The notes under the pieces: model-generated
What the model saw: only the letters and a program-made list of their open reading frames with translations
Databases searched by the model: none
Told to the model about the DNA's origin: nothing
Made by a program: the position numbers and the translations under genes
NCBI RefSeq assembly: GCF_900269665.1
Contig: NZ_LT985361.1
Coordinates: 7,849,694-7,913,693 of the forward strand
Direction of reading: 5' to 3'
DNA: 64,000 nt
From: Nocardia suismassiliense
GTDB lineage: Bacteria; Actinomycetota; Actinomycetes; Mycobacteriales; Mycobacteriaceae
Shown here: piece after piece, positions 16,848 to 23,752 of the stretch
Layout: every line of letters begins with the position of its first letter
Numbering within the stretch: position 1 is the stretch's first letter

Positions 16848-18497
16848 ATGACAAAGCCTTTCGATCAGCAGGCCTTCGCGGCGGCCGCGGCGGCCCGGTT
16901 GACCGGGCCCGGTGGCCGATTCGAGATGGTGGTCGAGGACGTCCTCGGCGCACCGCTGCCGGTGCTGCGGCACCGCGACAAGTCGCTCGGCGATGTGCTC
17001 GCGGCGTCGACCGCCTGGGGTGCGCGCGATTATCTCGTCACCGAGGACCGCCGGATGTCGTTCGCCGAGCACGCGGCGGCGGTAGGTGCGCTGGCCACCG
17101 CGCTGCGCGACCGCTACGGCATCCGGAAGGGCGACCGCATCGGCATTCTGGCTGCCAACACCGCCGAGTGGGTCGTCACGTTCTGGGCGGCGCAATGCCT
17201 CGGCGCGATCGCGGTGGGCTACAACGCGTGGTGGACGGCCCGCGAAATCGCCTACGGTGTCGAGCACACCAAGCCCGCCGTGCTCGTCGTCGACGCGAAA
17301 CGCGCGGCGCTGGTGGCGGAGCTGGATATCCGGGTCCCGGTGCTCACCATGGAAGACGAGTTGCCCGGTCTGATCGCCGAATTCGGCGACAGCGAGCTCC
17401 CGCGCACGGCGGTGGACGAGGACGATCCCGCGGTCATCCTGTACACCAGCGGCACCAGCGGACGGCCGAAAGGCGCGGTGCATTCGCAGCGAAACGTGGT
17501 GGCGGTCATCGGCTATCACCTGTTCAACGACGCGATGGCCGCCGAGTTCACCGGCGCGACCGAACTGCCGAGCGGCCGGCGGTTCCTGCTCACCTCCCCG
17601 CTGTTCCACATCGCCAGCCTGCACAACCTGGTGGTGCCCCGGCTGGTGACCGGCGATACCGCCGTGCTCTACCAGGGTTCGTTCGACGCGGATCGGGTGC
17701 TGCGCCTCATCGAACGCGAGCGCATCACCAACTGGGGCGCCATGCCGACCATGGCCACCCGGCTGCTCGACCAGGATCTGTCCCGCTACGACCTGTCCTC
17801 GCTGGCCTCCTTCTCACTGAATTCGGCGCCGTCCTCGGCCGCGCTGCAACAGCAACTGCGCGAACAACTTCCGGTGGCACGGACCGCGCTGGTCACCAGT
17901 TACGGGCTCACCGAGTGCAGCACCGCGGCGACCCTGGCCGGTCCGGCCGAGCTCGCGGCGTTCCCGGATACGGTGGGCCGCCCCGTCATCGGGGCCACCG
18001 TGCAGGTCCGCGACAGCGCGGGCAACCCCGTCCCGGACGGCACCGAAGGCGAGATCTGCCTGCGCAGCCCGTACGTGATGCTGGGCTACTGGGACGACGA
18101 GGCCGCGACCGCGGCCGCCATCACCGAGGACCGCTGGCTGCGCACCGGCGATATCGGCGTGCTCACCGAGGGCAGGCTGCGATTGTCCGGCCGGCGTTCG
18201 GATCTCATCCTGCGCGGCGGCGAGAACGTCTACCCCACCGAGATCGAGCAGTGCCTCGAGGAGCACCCGGCCGTGCGCGAATGCGCGGTCATCGGGGTGC
18301 CCGACGCCGATCTCGGCCAGACGGTCGCGGCCTTGATTGTTCTCGAAAGCCCCTCGGCGGCAACCGAAGAGGAGTTGCGCGCCTTCGCCGCGGAACGGAT
18401 CGCCTACTACAAAGTGCCTGCCCGATGGCGGCTGACCACAACGGAACTACCGCGCAATGCGACGGGGAAGGTCGTTCGCACCGGCATCGAGGTATAA
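16848..18497 (+). CDS. Fatty acyl-CoA synthetase (FadD13-like)
   Basis: A 549-residue ANL-superfamily ligase. The P-loop-like A3 motif ILYTSGTSGRPKGAV is near residue 197, A5 SYGLTECS near 350, A7/A8 TGDIGVLTEGRLRLSGRRSD near 433, hinge GGENVYPTEIE near 460 and catalytic lysine in PRNATGKV near the end. It activates a carboxylic acid as the CoA thioester. GAGGAAG precedes the ATG. Fourth gene of the monooxygenase operon, where FadD13 (Rv3089) sits in the mymA operon. Confidence 0.9.
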   Translation: MTKPFDQQAFAAAAAARLTGPGGRFEMVVEDVLGAPLPVLRHRDKSLGDVLAASTAWGARDYLVTEDRRMSFAEHAAAVGALATALRDRYGIRKGDRIGILAANTAEWVVTFWAAQCLGAIAVGYNAWWTAREIAYGVEHTKPAVLVVDAKRAALVAELDIRVPVLTMEDELPGLIAEFGDSELPRTAVDEDDPAVILYTSGTSGRPKGAVHSQRNVVAVIGYHLFNDAMAAEFTGATELPSGRRFLLTSPLFHIASLHNLVVPRLVTGDTAVLYQGSFDADRVLRLIERERITNWGAMPTMATRLLDQDLSRYDLSSLASFSLNSAPSSAALQQQLREQLPVARTALVTSYGLTECSTAATLAGPAELAAFPDTVGRPVIGATVQVRDSAGNPVPDGTEGEICLRSPYVMLGYWDDEAATAAAITEDRWLRTGDIGVLTEGRLRLSGRRSDLILRGGENVYPTEIEQCLEEHPAVRECAVIGVPDADLGQTVAALIVLESPSAATEEELRAFAAERIAYYKVPARWRLTTTELPRNATGKVVRTGIEV

Positions 18498-18601
18498 CGC
18501 GACAGGCAACAACCACCGAAGCCCCAGCTGAGCTGTGCACGACAACGTAAAGTCGTCTACGGATCGGGCATTGATCGCCCGGCCGCTCGCGAGGAGTCGA
18601 C

Positions 18602-19459
18602 GTGGACGTTTTCGAGCATCTGGGCAGGGCTGTCGCCTTCGATCGGGCCGGTACCGGCACGCCGGTGGTCTTCCTGCACAACGCGGGCACCCAGCGCCGT
18701 ATCTGGGACGATCAGGTGACGGTGCTGCGGCGCGACCACCAGGTATTCGCGCTCGATCTCCCCGGCTACGGCGAGTCCGACCAGCCCGCGGACGGCTACC
18801 GCCTCGCCGACTACGTGCACATGCTCGGCGCCTTCCTCGACGCCCACCGCCTCACCGACGTGGCGCTCGTCGGCAACTGCCTCGGCAGCGCCACCGCGCT
18901 CAGCTACACGATGGGGCACCCGGAGCGGGTACGGGCGCTCGTTCTGATCAACCCGCTGACCTGGGACACGGTCAGCTCCGGGCAGTCGGCGGCGCTCGCC
19001 TGGGCGGATGCCCGGCTGCCGCTGGGACCGCTGGCCCGCAGGCTCGCGCTGCCCGGCCGCGCCGTGTCGATGATCGTGGCCAATCAGCTCGGCACCCGGG
19101 GCAAGCGGCAACGGCTGCAGGATTCGCCGCGACTGCGCGCGCACTGGTCCGATCGGGGCCGTTTGTTCGCCCTGCACGGCTTGGTCCAGGACTTTCCTGC
19201 CTATGCCGCCTTCGACCGGTTCGACCCGCCGGCGGACTTCCCGCCCATCTGCACGCTCTGGGGGAAGCAGAACCGCATCCTCTCGGCGCGCGCGGGCGCC
19301 CGCCTCAATCGCAGGCTGCACGTCCACACGGCGGTCGAGCTGCCCGACTGCGGGCACCTGCCGATGATGGAGGACCCGGAGCGGGTCACCGCGGTCATCA
19401 CCGAGTTCCTGGCGTCGACCGGCCGGGCCACGGTCCCGAAGGCCGTCGGCGGGTCCTGA
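18602..19459 (+). CDS. Alpha/beta hydrolase with a cysteine nucleophile
   Basis: A 285-residue alpha/beta-hydrolase fold protein. The oxyanion region is VVFLHNAGTQRRIWDDQ near residue 22; the nucleophile elbow reads LVGNCLGSATAL near residue 92, so cysteine replaces the usual serine. The acid is probably in the strand before NRIL and the histidine in DCGHLPMMEDPE near residue 257. Cysteine nucleophiles occur in dienelactone hydrolases. The start GTG 18602 has GAGGAG upstream. It follows the acyl-CoA ligase by 104 bases in the same direction and probably belongs to that pathway. Confidence 0.85.
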   Translation: MDVFEHLGRAVAFDRAGTGTPVVFLHNAGTQRRIWDDQVTVLRRDHQVFALDLPGYGESDQPADGYRLADYVHMLGAFLDAHRLTDVALVGNCLGSATALSYTMGHPERVRALVLINPLTWDTVSSGQSAALAWADARLPLGPLARRLALPGRAVSMIVANQLGTRGKRQRLQDSPRLRAHWSDRGRLFALHGLVQDFPAYAAFDRFDPPADFPPICTLWGKQNRILSARAGARLNRRLHVHTAVELPDCGHLPMMEDPERVTAVITEFLASTGRATVPKAVGGS

Positions 19460-19467
19460 ACGCTGCC

Positions 19468-19752
19468 CTACAGCGGCCCTGCGGTCGGATACAGCTCGGT
19501 GAAGCTGTCCGAGCGCACACCGCAACCGGCGCACTCGAATTCGACGCCGAGGGTGAGCAGCCAGTGGACGCGGGTGTGACATGTATCGCACATGAAGTCG
19601 ACACCCTCGACGTGGCAGCAGCCGCGTTTGCGAATGAACCATTCGGCGCGATGTCGGCAGGGCACGGTATCGAAGCGGAAGGTGCAACCGGGCGCGGCGG
19701 GCAGCGGGGCCACGATGGCCTCGAAAGTCGTTGGGGCCGTGGCGGAGTTCAT
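19468..19752 (-). CDS. Small cysteine-rich, zinc-ribbon-like protein
   Basis: A 94-residue protein with ten cysteines, several paired as CxxC: CDTCHTRVHW near residue 55 and CAGCGVRSD near 73, with an earlier group (GCTFRF, PCRHR, GCCH). The pattern suggests one or two zinc ribbons. I do not recognise a named family. The start ATG 19752 has GGAAGG eight bases upstream; the frame to 19812 is less likely. It is convergent with the hydrolase gene, 8 bases apart. Confidence 0.6.
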   Translation of the reverse strand: MNSATAPTTFEAIVAPLPAAPGCTFRFDTVPCRHRAEWFIRKRGCCHVEGVDFMCDTCHTRVHWLLTLGVEFECAGCGVRSDSFTELYPTAGPL

Positions 19753-19952
19753 CGGCGGTACCTTCCGGCGGGCAGCTGAGCGACGACACGCGGATCTCTC
19801 GGATCCACACACTGCTGATCGTTAGCCAAATTATTGCTGTTACGCGGTGTAGATTCGACGTCCGATACGCCCGTTACTCCCCGTCCACCGGGTTTGATGC
19901 GACACCTTCCGGGAACCCGGTCGAATAGAGCCGTCGAGGAAAGGGATCCGTC

Positions 19953-21017
19953 ATGTTGTTACGCCGACTTGCCCGCCCGCTTTTGGCCACTGTCTTTGTC
20001 GTGGAGGGTGTCGATACGTTGCGACGCCCGGAATCACGAGTCAAGGCGGCGACCGAGCTGGTGCAGCGAGGCCAGCGTCAGCTGCCCGAGCAATACGCCG
20101 CGAAGCTGCCGAGCGATCCGGGAACCGTCGTACGGATCAATGCGGGCGCACAGGTAGCCGGTGGTGTGCTGCTGGCCCTCGGCAAGGCGCCACGCCTGGC
20201 CGCGTTGGTACTGGCGGCCACCGTCGTCCCGGCCACGGTCACCGAGCAGGACTTCTGGAACGAGCCGGACCCGGCGCAGAAGGCGACCAAACGCAAGGCC
20301 TTCCTCAAGGATCTCGGGTTGCTCGGCGGGCTGATGATCGCGGCCGCCGATACCGAGGGCAAACCCTCGCTCGGCTGGCGTGGCAAGCGGGCCGCCCGTG
20401 ATGCGGCGGCGACGGTCACCGCGGCCCTGCCGTTCACCGGATCCTCCGACGGCGCGACCAGCGAGCTGCTGAAGCGCCGTGCCCAGGAGGTCGCCGCCGC
20501 GGCAGGCAGTCTCGGCAGCGCCGCGGCCGCCAAGGGTTCCGAGCTCGCGGAGACCGTGCAGCAGCACGGCCCCGAATGGGCTTCCGCGGCAAAGGAACAC
20601 GCGGCTCCGCTGGCCGAGACGGCCAAGGAGCGCGGTGCGGAACTGGCCGATGTCGCCAAGCACCGCGGCGCCGAACTCGCCGACGTGGCCAAGCATCGCG
20701 GCGCCGAATGGGCCGAACTCGCCAAGGAACGCGGACCGAAGTGGGCCGAGTTCGCTCGCGAACGCGGCGCCGAACTGGCCGAGCTCGCCAGGGAGCGCGG
20801 CGCGGAGCTGGCCGACGTGGCCAAGCATCGCGGTGCGGAATGGGCGGAGCTGGCCAGGGAGCGCGGGGTGGAGTACGCGGACGTCGCCAAGGAGCGCGCC
20901 GCCGAGCTCGCGGACACCGCGCGCGACCGTGGCCCGGAGCTTGCCGACACCGCTCGCAAGCGCGGCGGCCGGTTTGCCGAGACCGCTCGGCATCGGGTCG
21001 AGAAGAGGCTGAACTAG
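19953..21017 (+). CDS. DoxX-family membrane protein with 11-residue repeat tail
   Basis: A 354-residue protein. Residues 1-150 form a DoxX-like domain with helices near 8-20, 63-98 and 120-132 (LLRRLARPLLATVFVVEGVD, RINAGAQVAGGVLLALG). Residues 194-347 are fourteen consecutive 11-residue repeats close to RGAELADVAKH. The tail is rich in Ala, Glu, Lys and Arg, lacks helix breakers apart from a few prolines and glycines at repeat starts, and should form a long charged helix. DoxX proteins are linked to redox stress; the tail is unusual. GAGGAAAGG precedes ATG 19953. Confidence 0.85.
   Translation: MLLRRLARPLLATVFVVEGVDTLRRPESRVKAATELVQRGQRQLPEQYAAKLPSDPGTVVRINAGAQVAGGVLLALGKAPRLAALVLAATVVPATVTEQDFWNEPDPAQKATKRKAFLKDLGLLGGLMIAAADTEGKPSLGWRGKRAARDAAATVTAALPFTGSSDGATSELLKRRAQEVAAAAGSLGSAAAAKGSELAETVQQHGPEWASAAKEHAAPLAETAKERGAELADVAKHRGAELADVAKHRGAEWAELAKERGPKWAEFARERGAELAELARERGAELADVAKHRGAEWAELARERGVEYADVAKERAAELADTARDRGPELADTARKRGGRFAETARHRVEKRLN
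20532..20993 (+). repeat. Fourteen tandem 33-bp repeats inside the DoxX gene
   Basis: Each 33-base unit encodes 11 residues of the type RGAELADVAKH or RGAEWAELARE. Fourteen units run without a gap from residue 194 to 347, leaving a seven-residue end. Neighbouring units are often nearly identical at DNA level (two consecutive RGAELADVAKH copies), so unit number may vary between strains. Confidence 0.85.
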
Positions 21018-21053
21018 GCAGCATCAGGCGCTGAGGTAGCACCAGGCCGAAAG

Positions 21054-21485
21054 TTAGGCCGTCTCTTCGTATCCCACGGAGCTGTCGGCCAGCGCGGCGT
21101 CCAGCGACCGCACCCGATGGAAGCTGGGCGCCAGGCCGGTCACCTCCAGTGCGCGATCGACACAGCGCGCCTCGGTGATCAACACCATTCGGCGCCTGGT
21201 CTTTTCGGCCTGGGTCTGCGCGTCCACCAGCACCCGCAGGCCGGCCGCGCCGAGGAAGGTGACCGGCGAGAGGTCGAGCACGACCATGGCGGCTCCGTCA
21301 CCGAACAGTCGACGGAGCTGATCACGAAAACTGGGCGCGGTGCCCAGATCGATCTCGCCGACCACCAGCATCACGGCGATGTCGCGGCGGGGACGGCACA
21401 CCGAAAAACGAAGAACTTCAGTAACTTCCAGCACCGAACGGTCCGGGGGCGGGCCGGAGAACCGCTCGTGGTTATTGAGGGACAT
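21054..21485 (-). CDS. STAS-domain protein lacking the phosphoserine
   Basis: A 143-residue anti-sigma-factor-antagonist-like protein; the STAS fold covers about residues 25-135 (VGEIDLGTAPSFRDQLRRLF, then LDLSPVTFLGAAGLRVLVDA). SpoIIAA-type proteins have Asp-Ser-Ser at the phosphorylation loop; here it reads Gly-Ala-Ala, so phosphorylation there is impossible. It could bind an anti-sigma kinase constitutively or serve another partner. No sigma or kinase gene adjoins. GGAG precedes the ATG. It is divergent from a TetR gene with operator-like repeats between. Confidence 0.85.
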   Translation of the reverse strand: MSLNNHERFSGPPPDRSVLEVTEVLRFSVCRPRRDIAVMLVVGEIDLGTAPSFRDQLRRLFGDGAAMVVLDLSPVTFLGAAGLRVLVDAQTQAEKTRRRMVLITEARCVDRALEVTGLAPSFHRVRSLDAALADSSVGYEETA

Positions 21486-21516
21486 TTGCCGACTCCTCGG
21501 GCTGTCACCACACGGG

Positions 21517-21558
21517 ACAGACCTGTCTTCCTAGTGAAGCATGGCCCGACAGGTCTGT
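21517..21558. promoter_or_regulatory. Paired operator candidate ACAGACCTGTC / GACAGGTCTGT
   Basis: ACAGACCTGTC (21517-21527) is the exact reverse complement of 21548-21558, 20 bases apart, and each arm is itself nearly palindromic. The pair fills the gap between the divergent STAS and TetR genes, as expected for two TetR dimers controlling both directions. Confidence 0.7.
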
Positions 21559-21580
21559 ACAGCGTTATGGTTATACCGTG

Positions 21581-22168
21581 ATGGCAAGCGACGACGTGGT
21601 TGTCGGTGCCCGCGAACGGATCCTGTCCGCCGCCTACGAACTGTTCACTCGGCGTGGCATCCGAGACGTCGGCGTGGATGAGGTGATCGCCAGGGCCGGC
21701 ATCGCGAAAGCGACGCTGTACCGGCATTTTCGGACCAAGGACGAGCTGGTCCTCGCGGTGCTGGCGCGGCGCGAACTGCTGTGGACCTTCGGTCTGATCG
21801 AGCAACGGTCTCGCGGACTCGGCAGCACCGCGGAGGAACGACTGCTCGCCATCTTCGATGTGCTCGACGACTGGTTCGGCACCGACGGCTTCGAGGCGTG
21901 CACGTTCATCAATGTGTTGCTCGAGATGGGTCCGCAGCACCCCGCCGGTCGGGCGAGCATCGACCACCTGGACAACATTCGCGGCGTCGTCCGGTCCCGT
22001 GCCGAAGAGGCCGGACTGCGCGACCCCGACGACTTCGCCAGGTCCTGGCACATCTTGATGAAGGGTTCGATCGTGTCCGCCACCGAGGGTGACCGGCACG
22101 CGGCCCGACGTGCCCAAGCCATGGCGCGGAACCTCATCGACAGCTACCGCGTCGAGCCTGCGGCCTGA
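21581..22168 (+). CDS. TetR-family regulator
   Basis: A 195-residue repressor with an N-terminal helix-turn-helix (VDEVIARAGIAKATLYRHFR, residues about 27-46) and a TetR_C-like helical domain containing GFEACTFINVLLEMG. The start could be GTG 21578 or ATG 21581; no clear ribosome site is present and the message may be leaderless. It probably represses itself and the STAS gene through the repeats upstream. It lies just before the isonitrile lipopeptide operon in the same direction, but a hairpin and a separate promoter lie between, so control of that operon is not implied. Confidence 0.87.
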   Translation: MASDDVVVGARERILSAAYELFTRRGIRDVGVDEVIARAGIAKATLYRHFRTKDELVLAVLARRELLWTFGLIEQRSRGLGSTAEERLLAIFDVLDDWFGTDGFEACTFINVLLEMGPQHPAGRASIDHLDNIRGVVRSRAEEAGLRDPDDFARSWHILMKGSIVSATEGDRHAARRAQAMARNLIDSYRVEPAA

Positions 22169-22211
22169 CCCACTGAGCTCGGCATCGGTCCGGCAACCGG
22201 TCACACCGGGT

Positions 22212-22232
22212 GTCGGCTAGCTCACAGCCGAC
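22212..22232 (+). terminator. Hairpin between TetR gene and isonitrile operon
   Basis: GTCGGCT (22212-22218) pairs perfectly with AGCCGAC (22226-22232) over a 7-base loop, without a U tract. It may end the TetR transcript, or be an operator just upstream of the -35 element at 22242. Confidence 0.5.
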
Positions 22233-22241
22233 GGGGTGGCC

Positions 22242-22268
22242 GGGAACTACCGGGCGTAGTTGGCCGAC
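22242..22268 (+). promoter_or_regulatory. ECF/SigC-type promoter P1 of the isonitrile operon
   Basis: GGGAAC (22242-22247), 17 bases, CGAC (22265-22268). The same -35, spacing and -10 occur upstream of the anti-sigma/CtpA operon and the CopD-CtaG gene. The predicted transcription start near 22275 rules out the TTG at 22260 as start codon. Confidence 0.7.
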
Positions 22269-22292
22269 TACGTGGTTATGCAGCGAACAGCC

Positions 22293-23153
22293 ATGCGGAT
22301 CAGCCCGCAGGGAGATTTCGGTGTGGTGGTCGAGGACTTCGACCCCACTTCGCCCGACGATGTCCGTGCGGTCAAGCGCGCCGTGTACCGGGAGCGGATC
22401 GCGGTGCTCAAGGGCATCGAGCTCGACCCGCACCAATTCGTCGCGCTGGCACGGGGTTTCGGCGATCCGGTGCGCTACTACGAGCCGATCTACCACCACC
22501 CGGAAGTGCCCGAGGTGTTCGTATCGTCCAATGTCGACACCGGCCGGCCGCGGGTGGGCGTGCCCAAGACCGGGAAGTTCTGGCATTCGGACTATCAGTT
22601 CATGGCGCGTCCGTTCGACCTGACGTTCACCCATACCCAGGTGGTGCCCACGCACAGCCGGGGGACCTACTTCATCGATCTGGCCCGCGCCTACCGTGAC
22701 CTCAGCGCCGACCTGCGGCGATCCGTCGCCGACACGGTCGCGACGCACAGCGTGCGCCGCTACTTCAAGATCCGGCCCAGCGATGTCTACCGGCCTATCT
22801 CGGAGTTGCTCGCCGAGATCGAGCGGAAGACGCCGCCGGTGACGCTGCCGACGGTGCACGCGCACCCGCACACCGGGGAGCCCGTCGTGTACGTCAGCGA
22901 GGGGCTCACCGAATCGATCACCGGGCCCGACGGCACCGACCGGCCCGACCTGCTGCACGAATTGCTCTCCGCCACCGGACAACTCGATGATACCTTCGAG
23001 CATCCGGCGATCCGGCTACAGACCTTCGAACGCGGCGACCTGCTCATCTGGGACAACCGCAGCCTGGTGCACCGGGCGCTGCACAACACCACCTGTGAGC
23101 CCGCGGTGTCGCATCGGGTCACCGCGTACGACGACGAAGGTATCCCGGCGTGA
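22293..23153 (+). CDS. Fe(II)/2-oxoglutarate isonitrile-forming dioxygenase (ScoE/Rv0097-like)
   Basis: A 286-residue TauD/TfdA-family oxygenase. The iron ligand motif HxD is in KFWHSDYQFM near residue 97; the distal histidine is in LVHRALH near 255 and an arginine for 2-oxoglutarate follows. Sequence blocks such as YYEPIYHHPEVPEVFVSSN, RGTYFIDLARAYR and KIRPSDVYRPI match Rv0097 and ScoE as I recall them. In that pathway the enzyme converts an N-carboxymethyl-3-amino fatty acid into the 3-isocyano fatty acid. I chose ATG 22293 because family alignment starts there and promoter P1 is downstream of the longer start; ATG 22278 would be nearly leaderless. It overlaps the next gene by 4 bases. Confidence 0.9.
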   Translation: MRISPQGDFGVVVEDFDPTSPDDVRAVKRAVYRERIAVLKGIELDPHQFVALARGFGDPVRYYEPIYHHPEVPEVFVSSNVDTGRPRVGVPKTGKFWHSDYQFMARPFDLTFTHTQVVPTHSRGTYFIDLARAYRDLSADLRRSVADTVATHSVRRYFKIRPSDVYRPISELLAEIERKTPPVTLPTVHAHPHTGEPVVYVSEGLTESITGPDGTDRPDLLHELLSATGQLDDTFEHPAIRLQTFERGDLLIWDNRSLVHRALHNTTCEPAVSHRVTAYDDEGIPA

Positions 23154-23752
23154 CCGGGGAGGTGTTCGCGAACGATCCGTCGCTGCTGTCGGAGGTACTG
23201 CGCTGCTACCAGCCGCACTGCCGTTATCTGCGCGAGCTGACGGTCGAGGCGCGTGGCGAACAAGCAACGGCCACCGGCACTTTCGAGATCGCCGAGTCCT
23301 GCTACATCGACGCGACCGGTCACCTCAACTCGGTCGAGGTGAACATCTGTTACAACCAGATGCTCTACCAGACCATCGCGGTGCTGGTGCGTCATCGCGT
23401 CGGTCCGCTGTTCGGCGGCTGGACCATGGACGACTACTGGCGGCGCCAACTGCCCGGCATCCTGATCACCAGGCTCGACAGCGAGTACCGGCGGCCGATC
23501 GAGCCGCGGCGGTTCTACGGGGAGTTCGTCCTCGCCGGGAGCCAGGAACGCGTCAGCTCGATCGATGGTGCGCCGTTCACCTCGTTGGACACGTCGTTTC
23601 GATGCTGGGACGACGCCGGGGGGCGCTGCGCGGGCACGGTTCGGTTGGCCATCGTCGATGTGGAACAAACGCTCGACGCGGCGCAATCCGCAGTGGGCGC
23701 GGTGCAATCGTCGCCGGGAACGGCGCAACCGTCGGTGGGAGCGGTGCGATGA
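23150..23752 (+). CDS. FcoT-family thioesterase (ScoD/Rv0098-like)
   Basis: A 200-residue hot-dog-fold protein matching Rv0098 (FcoT): CRYLRELTVEA, ESCYIDATGHLNSVEVNICY near residues 53-72, and GGWTMDDYWRRQLPG near 96. In isonitrile lipopeptide synthesis the homologue ScoD is reported to add glycine to an enoyl thioester and release the product for the dioxygenase. The last 25 residues (AVGAVQSSPG, TAQPSVGAVR) are a low-complexity extension I do not recall in FcoT. It starts at GTG 23150 inside the upstream stop and ends inside the next ATGA. Confidence 0.9.
   Translation: MTGEVFANDPSLLSEVLRCYQPHCRYLRELTVEARGEQATATGTFEIAESCYIDATGHLNSVEVNICYNQMLYQTIAVLVRHRVGPLFGGWTMDDYWRRQLPGILITRLDSEYRRPIEPRRFYGEFVLAGSQERVSSIDGAPFTSLDTSFRCWDDAGGRCAGTVRLAIVDVEQTLDAAQSAVGAVQSSPGTAQPSVGAVR

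Noticed and set aside
21578..22168. TetR gene as the regulator of the isonitrile operon
   Set aside because: It has its own paired operator facing the STAS gene, and a hairpin plus SigC-type promoter separate it from the operon; control remains possible but is unsupported.
22260..22292. TTG start for the isonitrile dioxygenase
   Set aside because: It lies upstream of the predicted transcription start of P1 and adds residues not seen in the family.
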